Below are positions 18,747 through 28,278 of a DNA stretch of 64,000 nt, in pieces. Numbering within the stretch: position 1 is the stretch's first letter; every line of letters begins with the position of its first letter. This DNA comes from DATFVJ01 sp963851085 (GTDB lineage: Bacteria > Actinomycetota > Actinomycetes > Streptosporangiales > Streptosporangiaceae): contig CAWKNX010000007.1 of assembly GCA_963851085.1 (NCBI GenBank), positions 7,411 through 71,410 on the forward strand. The letters are read 5' to 3'. Both the position numbers and the translations under genes were made by a program. Under the pieces are notes generated by a model. That model searched no databases and was not told the DNA's origin. It saw nothing but the letters and a program-made list of their open reading frames with translations.

Positions 18747-20598
18747 TCACGCAGGACCTCCGGGGCGGTGCTCGCGCCAGCGGCTGGTGATGGGCAGCCG
18801 CCTGTCCCTGCCGAAGTTCTTCGGCGTGATCTTGGGCCCCGGCGGGTACTGCCGCCGCTTGTACTCGGCCGCGTCCACCATCCTGATCACCCGTTCCACC
18901 AGGTCCGGGTCGTGCCCGGCGGCCACGAGCGCGGCCGTGCCCATGTCCTTGACGACGTAGTCGTCGAGCAGCCGGTCGAGCACCTCGTAGTCGGGCAGCG
19001 TGTCGGTATCGAGCTGACCGGGCGCCAGCTCGGCGCTCGGCGGCTTGAGGATCGAGTTCTCCGGGATCGGCGGCGTCTCACCTCGCTCGCGTGCCCGCTC
19101 GTTGCGCCACCGCGCAAGCTCCCACACCAGCGTCTTCAGCACGTCCTTGATCGGCGCGAAACCGCCCGCGGAGTCGCCGTAGAGCGTCGAATAACCGACC
19201 GCGAGCTCACTCTTGTTCCCCGTGGTCAGCACCAGGTGGCCGTGCTCATTGGACAGCGCCATCAAGGTGGTGCCGCGCACCCGCGCCTGCAAGTTCTCCG
19301 CCGCGAGACCGTGCAGGTCGAGCTCGCGCTCGAACGCCGCCACGATGCCGGCGATCGGCACCGTAACCGCATGCAGGCCCTGCCGCTTGACCAGGTCCTC
19401 CGCGTCGGTCACCGAATGAGGGCTCGAGTACCTGCTGGGCATCAGCGCCGTGTGCACGCGTCCGGCGCCGAGCGCGTCTGCCGCGACGGTCGCGGTGAGC
19501 GCGGAGTCGATCCCGCCGGACAGGCCGAGGATCACCGAGCCGAAACCGTTCTTGCGCACATAGTCGCGGACCCCGGTGACGAGCGCGGTGTACACCTCCG
19601 CCAGGTCATCAAGACGCGGCGTGCACACGTTGACCGACGGCGCGGCGCGCGGCAGCCGTTCGGGATCGGTTTCGCCCGCACCCTCCGGCGCCGGCAGCGT
19701 GAGCCGGCGGATCGTCATCACGGTGCCGTCCCGCGCATCGGCCGGGGTGTCACCGTCGGCGACGGCCGGGTCGGCGGCCGGCAGCTCCAGGTCCGCGACC
19801 ACGAGCGCGTCGTCGAACTGTGGCCCACGGGCGATCAGCTCACCGGCCGAGTCCACGACAATGGAATCGCCGTCGAACACAAGCTCGTCCTGGCCGCCCG
19901 TCATGTTGACGTAGGCGAGCGCGGCGCCGGCCTCCCTGGCGCGGCGGACGCAGAGATCCAGGCGCACGTCGTCCTTGCCGCGTTCGTATGGAGAGGCGTT
20001 CGGGACCACGAGCAGGGCCGCCCCGGCCTGCCTGGTGACCGTCACGGGCCCACCGTCCTGCCACAGGTCCTCGCAGACCGCGATCGCGACGTCCACGGCC
20101 TCGCCGCTCGCCCCGGCCGGCGCGTGCGCCTGCGCCGCCGGGCAGCCTGAAGACGGGCAGCGTGTCACCCGGGACGAAGTACCTGTACTCGTCGAACACG
20201 CCGTAGTTGGGCAGGTGATGCTTGGCGCTGCGGGCGGCGACCCGGCCCTGGTAGATCAGCGCCGCCGCGTCGAGCGGCGCGCCCGCGGGCAGGCCCGTGC
20301 GCGGCGCGACGCCGGTCCGCCGGTCCAGGTAACCGACCACGACCGCGAGGTCGCCAAGCCCGTCGGCGGCGAGCCGGGCGGCAAGGCCGTGCAGCGCCGC
20401 CACCGAGGCGTCCACGAACGAGGCACGCAGGGCGAGATCTTCCACCGGGTAGCCGGTGAGCATCATCTCGGGGAACACCGCCACTCGCGCGCCCGCGTCA
20501 GCGGCCCTGCGTGACCATTCCGCGATGAGAGCGGCGTTTCCTTCCAGGTCTGCGACGGTGGCGTTCACCTGAGCGAGGGCGATCCGTAGCCGGGTCAC
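18747..20598 (-). CDS. nadE: NAD+ synthase, glutamine-hydrolysing (frameshifted)
   Basis: About 617 aa over one frame change near 20155. It converts nicotinate adenine dinucleotide to NAD+ with ATP and glutamine-derived ammonia. The N-terminal nitrilase domain shows Glu in VFPEMMLTGYP, Lys in AKHHLPNYGVFDEY and Cys in AVCEDLW. The synthase domain has the PP-loop ILGLSGGIDSALT (~residue 330 on), LTTGNKSELAVGYSTLYGD and, near the end, YKRRQYPPGPKITPKNFGRD. The break falls between the Lys and Cys motifs, so a real break would kill the enzyme. A 105-nt repeat lies 35 bases upstream of the start. Confidence 0.92.
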
Positions 20599-20633
20599 CC
20601 GTTCAGCTTAGAGGTCGCGCGGATAGGGCGCCG

Positions 20634-20738
20634 GATCAGCGAGCGGGTCATCCGCGCCCGGCTGGCAAGACCGCAGCCCGAAGGCGTGCCTGGATCCCGC
20701 GTCGAGGGCGAGAACGCCGCCAGCCGGGATGCGGGGGC
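20634..20738. repeat. Dispersed structured element D, copy 1
   Basis: It shares with 57875-57982 an identical 36-base block starting GATCAGCGAGCGGGTCATCC and an identical 25-base block starting ACGCCGCCAGCCGGG, with a variable middle. The ends contain GGCTGGC and GCCAGCC and pair with each other in RNA of either strand. It lies between the divergent nadE and SDR genes, 35 bases from the nadE start. Confidence 0.75.
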
Positions 20739-20847
20739 CCGCGAGCCCGGCAGTCCTATCCGCGCGACCTCTTATAGTGCCCGCAAGGACAGACTGGATC
20801 CGCGTATGCGGCGATTGACCGCGCCTGCGGCCGGAACGGAGGCAGCG

Positions 20848-21671
20848 GTGGGAGATCACGCCGGAAGCGTGGCGCTGGTGACCGGCGGATCGAGCGGGAT
20901 CGGGCGGGCGGTCGCCGAACTGCTCGCGGCCGGGGGAGCGAAGGTGGCGGTCAACTCGGCCGATGCCGGCGAGGCCGCGTCGCCCGGGCGATCACGGCGA
21001 GCGGCGGCACGGCGGTGCCCGCTGTCGCGGACGTCCGTGACCAGGCGGCGATCGCGTCCGCGGTACGCACCACGGCCGAGGCGTTCGGCTCGCTCGACAC
21101 CCTCGTCACCTGTGCGGGGATCCAGCGCTACGGAACCGTAACCAGCACCGACGAGACAACGTGGGACGACGTCTTCGCGGTCAACGTCAAGGGCGTCTTC
21201 CTCGCGGCGAGGGCCGCGCTGCCATACCTGCGGGGCAGTGCGAGGGGAGCGATCGTGGTCGTGTCGTCTGTCCAGGCGTACGCGACCCAGGCCGGCGTCG
21301 CCGCCTACGCGGCCAGCAAGGGCGCGCTGAACGCGCTGGTCCGGTCCATGGCGATCGATGAGGCGCCGCATCGGGTCCGGGTCGTCGCGGTGTGCCCGGG
21401 TTCGGTCGACACGCCGATGCTGCGCCATTCGGCCGGCCTGTTCAGCGACGGCAGCCCGGCTGGGACGCAGCGGACCATCGACGGCTGGGGCCGCGCGCAC
21501 CCACTGGGCCGGGTGGCGCGGCCCAGCGAGATCGCGGAAGTCGTCGGTTTTCTCGCAAGCCCGCGCGCGGGCTTCGTTACCGGGGCGGACATCCGGGTGG
21601 ATGGCGGGCTCCTCGCGAGGATTGGCGTCACCATCCCAGCAGACGCTGACGCTAGCAACGGTGAGGTGTGA
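20848..21671 (+). CDS. SDR-family oxidoreductase (frameshifted)
   Basis: About 275 aa of the classical short-chain dehydrogenase type. The NAD(P) loop is VTGGSSGIGRAVAELL, then TLVTCAGIQRYG, the catalytic Ser in VVVSSVQAYAT, Tyr and Lys in AAYAASKGALNAL, and the tail GFVTGADIRVDGG. A frame change lies near 20990. The GTG at 20848 has GGAGG at a good distance; an in-frame ATG at 20806 is possible. It is followed within four bases by mannonate dehydratase, so a fructuronate or other uronate reductase role is likely but inferred. Confidence 0.83.
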
Positions 21672-21674
21672 CGC

Positions 21675-22718
21675 ATGGGAATTCGCTTGTCGCTCGGCCA
21701 CGTGGAGAAGTTCGACGACACGGTCGCCGCGTTCGCCAGGCAACTCGGCATGCGCGGCGTGCAGTTGCACGCGCCGGCCGACCTGCCTGGTCACAGCGGC
21801 TACTGGAGTGTGGAGGAACTGCGCGCGCTCCGGGTCAGATGCGAGGCCGCGGGGCTGGCCGTCGACGGGCTCGAGAACGTTCCTGCGGCCCATTTCACGA
21901 AGATTCAGCGCGGTGAGCCGGGCCGAGACGAGCAGATCGAGAACTACCGCACGACGGTGCGCAACATGGCACGTGCCGGGATATTCCTGCTCGGCTACAA
22001 CTTCCAGGCGACGTATGTGTGGCGCACGGACATGAGCGCGGCCGGGCGCGGCGGTGCCCGGGTCACCGCGTTCGACCTGGCCGCCGTGGGCGGCGGCAAC
22101 GCTCTCGCAGGCTACAAGCTGACGCCGGGCGGCGAACTCGAAGAACCGCTCGACGCGGGTCAGATGTGGGCCAACCACAGGTACTTCCTTGACGCGGTAC
22201 TGCCCGTCGCGGAGGAGGCCGGCGTGCGCCTGGCCCTGCACCCGGACGACCCGCCGGTGGATGTCCCGCTGGGCGGGGCCGCGCGTATCTTCACCTCGCC
22301 CGCGGCACTGGCGGTGGCCTTCGATCAGGCGCGGGAGAGCCCGGCGTGGGGACTTGATCTGTGCCTCGGCACCGTCTCGGAGATGGGCGGCGAGGCCGCG
22401 ATCAACCAGGTGATCGACTTCTTCGGGCCGAAGGGCCGCATCTGTTACGTCCATTTCCGTGACGTGCAGGGCGTGGTGCCGAGTTTCCGTGAATGTTTCC
22501 TCGGCGAGGGGAACTTCGATCCCGCCGCCGTGATCAGGCGGCTCGCAGAAGCCGGCTTCGACGGCTTCCTCATCGACGACCACGTGCCCGCCATGACCGG
22601 GGACCCTGGCACCTGGGGCGACACGTCGGCCGACGCCTATTGCTCGCGCGGCAGGGCCTACGCGATCGGGTACCTTCAGGGCCTGCTGAAGGCGCTCGGT
22701 GTCGCCGACGCTTCATGA
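21675..22718 (+). CDS. uxuA: Mannonate dehydratase-like TIM-barrel enzyme
   Basis: 347 aa. UxuA dehydrates D-mannonate to 2-keto-3-deoxygluconate, a step of hexuronate breakdown. Signposts: GLENVPAAHFTKIQRG, LLGYNFQATYVWRT, the metal/catalytic segment LALHPDDPPV, GLDLCLGTVSEMGG, CYVHFRDVQG and the last strand DGFLIDDHVPAMTGD. The length is a little below the ~390 aa of E. coli UxuA. The stop codon TGA is formed by the left end of a 53-bp MITE, so the original last residues may have been changed. Confidence 0.82.
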   Translation: MGIRLSLGHVEKFDDTVAAFARQLGMRGVQLHAPADLPGHSGYWSVEELRALRVRCEAAGLAVDGLENVPAAHFTKIQRGEPGRDEQIENYRTTVRNMARAGIFLLGYNFQATYVWRTDMSAAGRGGARVTAFDLAAVGGGNALAGYKLTPGGELEEPLDAGQMWANHRYFLDAVLPVAEEAGVRLALHPDDPPVDVPLGGAARIFTSPAALAVAFDQARESPAWGLDLCLGTVSEMGGEAAINQVIDFFGPKGRICYVHFRDVQGVVPSFRECFLGEGNFDPAAVIRRLAEAGFDGFLIDDHVPAMTGDPGTWGDTSADAYCSRGRAYAIGYLQGLLKALGVADAS

Positions 22719-22766
22719 TCGCGGTAACTTTTCGGCGAATACAGCCGCAAAATTACCGCGATCATG
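22714..22766. repeat. 53-bp palindromic MITE, family A
   Basis: CATGATCGCGGTAACTTTTC at the left, TTACCGCGATCATG at the right, with a stem-loop between. It occupies the whole gap between mannonate dehydratase and the SMP-30 gene. Its left end supplies the stop of the former; its right end carries an ATG in frame with the latter. Confidence 0.9.
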
Positions 22767-22790
22767 AAAGCGACCACGGGAGGTGCGAGG

Positions 22791-23768
22791 GTGACCGCTG
22801 CCAGCCCTGATGTGGTGATCCGCGCCGACGCCGAGACCGGTGAGGGGCCGGTGTGGGACTACCGGACCGGCGAGCTTGTCTGGGTGGACATTCCCCGCGG
22901 CATCCTGCATCGCTCGAAGGTCCGTGCCGGCGCGGGCGGCGCGGGCGGCGCGGGCGGCGTGGGCGGTGCTACAGCGGGCGGGGCCGCAGCGGGCGGGACC
23001 GGAGCGGGTGAGGCTACGGCGGGCGGCACCACGGCGGGCGGAGCGGTCGCGGACCGGGCGGTCGCCGTCGGCATGATGCTTGGCGCGGCAGTGCCTGACG
23101 CCGGGACCGGATGGGCGGCGGCTGCCGAGGACGGGTTCGGGCTCATCGACGCCGACGGTCATCTGGATCTGCTCGACCGGGTCCTGCCCGAACCCGGCAC
23201 CCGCATGAACGACGGGGCGTGCGACAGTCATGGCCGGATGTGGGCGGGCAGCCTCACCAAGACCTTCGACCCTGGCCTGGGCAAGTTGCACTGCTGGGCG
23301 TATGGGCAGCCCTCGCGCGTGGCGGCCCAGGGGCTGACGCTGCCGAACGGGATCGGATGGAACAGCGCGAACACGCGGATGTACCTGGCCGACACCAGGC
23401 ACGCGGCGGTGTTCGCCTATGAGTTCGACCTCGACGACGCCCGCCTTGGCGACCGGCACGCGGTGCTCGAAGTGCCCGCGGCCCGCGGCCAGCCAGACGG
23501 CCTGTGCGTGGACGCGGACGGCTGCCTCTGGGTCGCGCAATGGGGTGGCTGGCGCGTGTGCAGGTACGATCCGGGCGGCCGGCTGCTGCGCACCGTGGAG
23601 TTCCCCGTCGCTCAGCCGAGCAGTTGCGCATTCGGCCCCGGCGCGACGCTGTATGTCACCTCCGCACGTGAGGGCCTGCCGCCTGACCACGCCCAGCCGC
23701 TCGCCGGGTCGGTCTTCGCCTTCGACGCCGGGGTGGCCGGCGCGCCGGTCGGGACGTTCCGCCTGTGA
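22791..23768 (+). CDS. SMP-30/gluconolactonase family protein
   Basis: A six-bladed propeller lactonase that would open sugar lactones. Metal and active-site segments: GEGPVWDYRTGELVWVDI (Glu), AEDGFGLIDADG, MNDGACDSHGRMWAGS (Asn, Asp), GLTLPNGIGWN (Asn) and QPDGLCVDADGCLWVAQWGG (Asp). A Gly/Ala/Thr stretch of ~35 residues with repeated GGAGG-type codons is inserted after the first blade. I chose the GTG at 22791, which has GGGAGG in front; an in-frame ATG at 22764 is the end of the MITE. It is third in the uronate operon. Confidence 0.83.
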   Translation: MTAASPDVVIRADAETGEGPVWDYRTGELVWVDIPRGILHRSKVRAGAGGAGGAGGVGGATAGGAAAGGTGAGEATAGGTTAGGAVADRAVAVGMMLGAAVPDAGTGWAAAAEDGFGLIDADGHLDLLDRVLPEPGTRMNDGACDSHGRMWAGSLTKTFDPGLGKLHCWAYGQPSRVAAQGLTLPNGIGWNSANTRMYLADTRHAAVFAYEFDLDDARLGDRHAVLEVPAARGQPDGLCVDADGCLWVAQWGGWRVCRYDPGGRLLRTVEFPVAQPSSCAFGPGATLYVTSAREGLPPDHAQPLAGSVFAFDAGVAGAPVGTFRL

Positions 23769-23959
23769 TCCGCGGGCGCCGCCAACCACGGGTATGACCT
23801 GCGGGAGCACGGCCGCCGTAACGTGCAGGAAACAAGGGACGGGCAGACTGGGAGCCAGACCGCATGAGGCAGGGACGCCCGGACCCGCTCGATGGGGCTA
23901 TATCGTCGTTCGCACCGGGCGAAGTGGATGGCCATGCCCGACCGTACCCGTCGGGGGAT

Positions 23960-23979
23960 CCCGGGGGTCGCCCCCCGGG
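23960..23979. promoter_or_regulatory. CCCGGGGG-TCG-CCCCCGGG hairpin before glnA2
   Basis: A very stable palindrome 20 bases before the GTG of glnA2. Near-identical hairpins occur at 25461-25479 and 47493-47517. In this place it could end transcription from the upstream operon or limit access to the glnA2 start. There is no U-run. Confidence 0.5.
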
Positions 23980-23999
23980 ACAATTGAGAGTGATGGCCC

Positions 24000-25361
24000 G
24001 TGGATAGACAGGTCGAGTTCGTGCTCCGCACACTTGAGGAGCGCGATATCCGTTTCGTCCGGCTGTGGTTCACCGACGTGCTCGGTTTCCTCAAGTCGGT
24101 CGCCGTCGCACCCGCCGAGCTTGAGGGTGCGTTCGCCGAGGGTATCGGGTTCGACGGGTCGGCGATCGAGGGATTCGCCCGGGTCTACGAGGCGGACATG
24201 CTCGCCAAGCCCGACCCGGCCACGTTCCAGTTGCTGCCCTGGCGCGGCGAATCACCCGGCGTGGCACGGATGTTCTGCGACATCATGATGCCGGACGGAT
24301 CGCCGTCATACGCCGATCCCCGGTGGGTGCTCAGGCGTGCCCTGAGCCGGGCAGCCGAGCTCGGATTCACCTTCTACACCCACCCGGAGATCGAGTTCTT
24401 CCTGCTCAGGGAGCGGCCGGAACCGGGTAACATGCCGCGTCCGATCGACTCGGGCGGGTACTTCGACCACACGCCGCACACCATCGCGCACGACTTCAGG
24501 CACAGCGCGATCATGATGCTGGAGTCGATGGGGATCTCGGTGGAGTTCAGCCACCACGAGGGTGCTCCCGGCCAGCAGGAAATCGACCTGCGCTACGCGG
24601 ACGCGCTCACGACCGCGGACAACATCATGACATTCCGGCTGGTGATGAAGGAGGTGGCGCTCGAGCAAGGGGTGTACGCGTCGTTCATGCCCAAGCCGTT
24701 CACCGACCATCCGGGGTCGGGCATGCACACGCACGTGTCGCTGTTCGAGGGCGACCGCAACGCCTTCTACGAGCCGGGCGCGGAGTACCAGTTGTCCAAG
24801 CTCGGGCGCGCGTTCATAGCGGGGTTGCTCCGCCACGCGGCCGAGATCACCGCGGTCTGCAACCAGTGGGTCAACTCCTACAAGCGGCTGTGGGGCGGCA
24901 CGGAACGGACGGCGGGCGCGGGCGGCGAGGCGCCGGCGTATATCTGCTGGGGACACAACAATCGCTCGGCGCTGATCCGGGTGCCGATGTACAAGCCGCA
25001 GAAGGGGAACGCGACCCGGGTGGAGTTGCGCTCGCTGGACTCGGCCTGCAATCCGTATCTCGCCTTCGCGCTGGTCCTCGCGGCCGGTCTGAAGGGGATC
25101 GAGGAGGACTACGAGCTTCCGCCCGACGCCGAGGACGACGTGTGGGCACTGACGTCCGCCGAACGGCGCGCGCTCGGCATCAAGCCGCTGCCGCAGAACC
25201 TGGACGAGGCCATCCGCGCGATGGAGGGCAGCGAGCTTGCCGCGGAGGCGCTCGGCGAGCAGGTGTTCGACTTCTTCCTGCGCAACAAGCGCGCGGAATG
25301 GCACGAATACCGTCGCCAGGTCACCAGATTCGAGCTGGACCGCTACCTGCCGGTCCTCTGA
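24000..25361 (+). CDS. glnA2: Glutamine synthetase-like protein GlnA2
   Basis: 453 aa of the GS fold. Motifs: FDGSAIEGFARVYEADM, FYTHPEIEFFLL (metal Glu), HHEGAPGQQEIDLRY, HPGSGMHTHVSLF (metal His), VNSYKRLW, NRSALIRVP and LDSACNPYLAFAL. It lacks the Leu-Tyr-Glu-Leu-Pro-Pro adenylylation segment present in GlnA of this window, so GlnE should not modify it. Streptomyces GlnA2 has been shown to act as a gamma-glutamylpolyamine synthetase, not as the main GS; the same role is likely here by position and sequence type but is not proven. Confidence 0.88.
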   Translation: MDRQVEFVLRTLEERDIRFVRLWFTDVLGFLKSVAVAPAELEGAFAEGIGFDGSAIEGFARVYEADMLAKPDPATFQLLPWRGESPGVARMFCDIMMPDGSPSYADPRWVLRRALSRAAELGFTFYTHPEIEFFLLRERPEPGNMPRPIDSGGYFDHTPHTIAHDFRHSAIMMLESMGISVEFSHHEGAPGQQEIDLRYADALTTADNIMTFRLVMKEVALEQGVYASFMPKPFTDHPGSGMHTHVSLFEGDRNAFYEPGAEYQLSKLGRAFIAGLLRHAAEITAVCNQWVNSYKRLWGGTERTAGAGGEAPAYICWGHNNRSALIRVPMYKPQKGNATRVELRSLDSACNPYLAFALVLAAGLKGIEEDYELPPDAEDDVWALTSAERRALGIKPLPQNLDEAIRAMEGSELAAEALGEQVFDFFLRNKRAEWHEYRRQVTRFELDRYLPVL

Positions 25362-25670
25362 CGGCCCGCCCGTCACGCCGCCGGTGCCGCCATTTTCTAT
25401 CCCGGACGGCTGCCGTGGGGAGTTGGCTCATCTGTGGCATCAGCCGGTGTCGTGGGGGCTGCGGGGGTCGCCCCCCGGGCTGGCACGGCCTATCACTACG
25501 GCTGCCGCGCTGTGACGCTGCCGCGTCCCCGTACCACCACTGGAGGGGGCCGCGAGCGGCGCGCTGCGCGGTGCGTTCCTGGTTATCATGACGTTCCTGT
25601 GTGGCGCCCCATATGCTGCCGAGGCTGCCAGAACGCAGTGGCGCGACGTCAGCGCGCCGATAGCGCGCTC
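25362..25670. other. Intergenic with a GC hairpin at 25461-25479
   Basis: GCGGGGGTCGCCCCCCGGG repeats the hairpin found before glnA2; here, 100 bases after its stop, it may be a terminator. No gene is seen. Confidence 0.45.
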
Positions 25671-26529
25671 CTAGCGCGGCGGGTCCAGCCGTTGGTTTCC
25701 GGCCGGTGCCGCGGCGCCGCGGTCGTGGAGCTTGGCGCGGACCTGCGCCGCATCCGAATGCCCGAGGCCGTCGAGAATATCGAGCGCCTGCTGCCAGGCG
25801 TCGCGTGCCGCCTGCCTGTCGCCAGCCGCCAGGTGCGCGTCACCGAGGTGCGCGAGCGTGTCGCCGCGGTGGTACTGGTCACCGAGGTCGCGGAACAGGT
25901 CGATGGCGCGGCGGTAGCAGGCGATGGCCTGAGCGTGCTGGGCGAGATTGTGGTGAGCGAAGCCGAGGCTGTCAAACGCGGCGGCCTCACCGCGCCGGTC
26001 GCCGAGGTCTCGGCACAACGCGAGGGCCTGCCCGCAGCTGGCCAGCGCCTTATGATGATCTCCCAGCTCGGCGCTGTACAGACCGGCCGCATTGAGGGCT
26101 GCGGCCTGCCCCCTCCTGTGCCCCGCGTCGCTGAAAAGGCGCAGCGCCCGCCCGGCGTGGGTGAGCGCGTCCGGGTAGCGGCGCTCCCGCGCGAATGTCC
26201 GGGCGACGCCGAGATGGCTATGGGCCTCGCCGAGGCAGTCGCCGAGCTGCTGGTACAGGCTGATGGCCCGGGTGAAGTGTGTGTGGGCATCCTCGAAGGC
26301 ATCGAGCTGGATGCACGCGCTGCCGAGCGTGCGATGCGCACGGGCCTGGTCGGCCACCTCACCAAAGCGCAGCGCGGTCCCCAGCGCCGCGCGCTGCGTC
26401 GCGGCGGGCGTGTGTCGGCGCCTGGCTGGCTGCGAGCCCGGTTGCGGTGGCCAGGACGCCGAGCCCGGCTGCCGTTCCGATCGACATGATCATCGCGACC
26501 GTGAGCTTGGTGATTCTTCGTTTGAGCAT
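25671..26529 (-). CDS. Tetratricopeptide-repeat protein with N-terminal signal/anchor (frameshifted?)
   Basis: From about 26400 on, one frame carries five TPR units of the AfsR type: AHTHFTRAISLYQQLGD, ALTHAGRALRLFSDAGH, ALASCGQALALCRDLGD, AIACYRRAIDLFRDLGD and ARDAWQQALDILDGLGH. In a second frame just upstream is MLKRRITKLTVAMIMSIGTA followed by GLGVLATATGLAASQA, a clear signal or anchor sequence with a good ribosome site. Joined near 26405 they give ~285 aa. Either this is an exported TPR protein with a sequence error, or two unrelated pieces: the C-terminus of an AfsR-like regulator and the start of a small exported protein. Confidence 0.55.
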
Positions 26530-27043
26530 TTCTTCTCCCCATCTCCCGATGTGCACGGTCTGTTGGTGGTCGTGGCCGGGCCCTCGGTGCGTCTTGCCCG
26601 TGCCTTGCGCCGACCGCGCCGTGTACTCAGCCGATACTCCGCGCCGGGGATAGCGCGGTGTTAGCGTGTCAATAGCGCCGCAGGTGGCGGCAGATATGGC
26701 CGGCGTGTTTTGCTGCGGTAAGACCCGGCCACGAATATGGCGAACTGCGGTATGTGAAGCCGGCGGCGCAGAGCGCGGCAGAGCATCTGCCCGGGATCGC
26801 CGCCGTGGTCGCGCTCGCCGCGAGCGTCTCTCCGCAAATGCCGCCATTCACGGGACGATGTCGGCGGATCACGGGGCACCTGGCCTTCCGGTGGCTCCCG
26901 CAGTCACCGCCGCCGTCTTCGCGGCAGCGGTCCTCGGACCGTCAACCTTTGCCGCCGCCTACCGCAACGGAACCTGAGCCAGGCGCCGAGCCTCAGCAGA
27001 GCCGCCGCATCCGCTGCGCTAAGGCAGCCGGGCGCATGTTTTC
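26530..27043. other. Intergenic, no clear gene
   Basis: A 39-codon hydrophobic frame beginning at 26858 (APAVTAAVFAAAVLGPSTF) may be a gene fragment, but nothing supports it. No RNA gene is seen. Confidence 0.3.
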
Positions 27044-27121
27044 CATGATCATGGGTGTGCCACGCCCGCAGAATCGCACGGCTGTCAATATGCACCATCG
27101 CCTTTGACTCATGGCGGCTTT

Positions 27122-28278
27122 CATGATCGCGGTAACTTTTCCGCACATATCACCGCGCGCGGGTGTGGCCGCGGCGATGGTGTTGACAATGACCGTGGCT
27201 GGTCGCCGGCCCGGCCGGGAGATCTGCGATGAAGAGCCGGTGCTCGATCTTCTCCATCTGGCGGTGCCCGGCATGACGCCGGTCATCTCCAGGTCGGTAT
27301 CAGCTGGCCAGGGCCAGCCGGGTCTGCCACGCGCTGGTCCGGCTGCGCCCGAACCGGGCGTCGGCGGTACCAGCGAGCCCGCCGCCGGCCGGTCCTTCCC
27401 CAGGGCACCAAGCGGATGGACTCGACCGCGAACGCGGCGGTGTCATGGTCAGTGCCCACATTACGAACCCCGTTCGCGGCGATGTCGCAGGCCCCGTACG
27501 GGGTCACCTTCCCGGCTTGCTCATCGGGGAAGTCATGGTCGCGGACCGTCACCGGATGCGCCACTCCTGCCCGGCCTGGGCGTACTCGCCACCCTTCTTC
27601 TTGGCATCCACGCTGATCACCGGCTCCCTGGCGGCCAGGCGCTCCCCGGCCTGCGCGGCGATGTAGCGGACTGGGCTATCCCGGTCCGGGTGCCGCTGTG
27701 CCCCTCGATCGTCTTGGCGTTAGCCTGCAGGCTGTAGCCATTGGCGTGCAGCAGCCGCTGCGCCGCCTGCCGGTGCACCGGCCCCTGCGCGGCCAGCTGA
27801 CCATCGGACCAGGTTCTGCTAGCGGGACTTCGTCGCACCGGCGGCGACATCGGAGCCCCCCGCGTGCTGTCTTCCACCAGCGCCAGCAGCGCGGGCTCCA
27901 GACCCGGATCCGCCGCAGTCAGCGGCTTGCGCCCCCCGCCCGGACGGCGCACCCGCCCGGCCTCCGCGACATCCTGCCCGGATTCCAGCTCCGCCGCCCC
28001 GTCCGCCACCGTCTGCCACGACGCCCTCGACAGCCCGCGGACCACCGCCGAGACCCCGCCCCTCACCCCAGCCGGCCCGCGCCACCGTCCCCAGCACCAG
28101 CCGCCGCGCCCGCTCATCCGGAGCAACGGCAGCAGCAGCCCCAGGCTCCGGCCCCATTCGCCCCACGACATCCAGGTCAGCGCCCCACTTACCGCTATCC
28201 GGTGATCACGAGAGCACGCCGGGAACCACCTGTTTACGGGTTAATGCGCACATGCGCCGAGAAGTTACCGCGATCATG
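27122..28278 (-). mobile_element. Internally deleted ISAzo13-type insertion sequence
   Basis: Its ends are CATGATCGCGGTAACTTTTC at 27122 and AAGTTACCGCGATCATG ending at 28278. The left end runs directly into transposase-coding sequence that in the full copy lies ~730 bases further in (GGTGTTGACAATGACCGTGG corresponds to position ~62910). The 3' quarter of the transposase gene has therefore been deleted. Confidence 0.82.
27160..28180 (-). pseudogene. Broken ISAzo13-family transposase
   Basis: Pieces in two or more frames match the intact copy at 62256-63962: WQTVADGAAELESGQ, GRVRRPGGGRKPLTAADPG, LEPALLALVEDSTRG, LLHANGYSLQANAKTIEG, VRDHDFPDEQAGKVTPYGA and NVGTDHDTAAFAVESIR. The C-terminal part is missing and frames shift repeatedly. 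It is a dead gene. Confidence 0.88.

Noticed and set aside
26858..26977. A 39-codon hydrophobic frame
   Set aside because: One possible helix only, no ribosome site, no recognisable relative.
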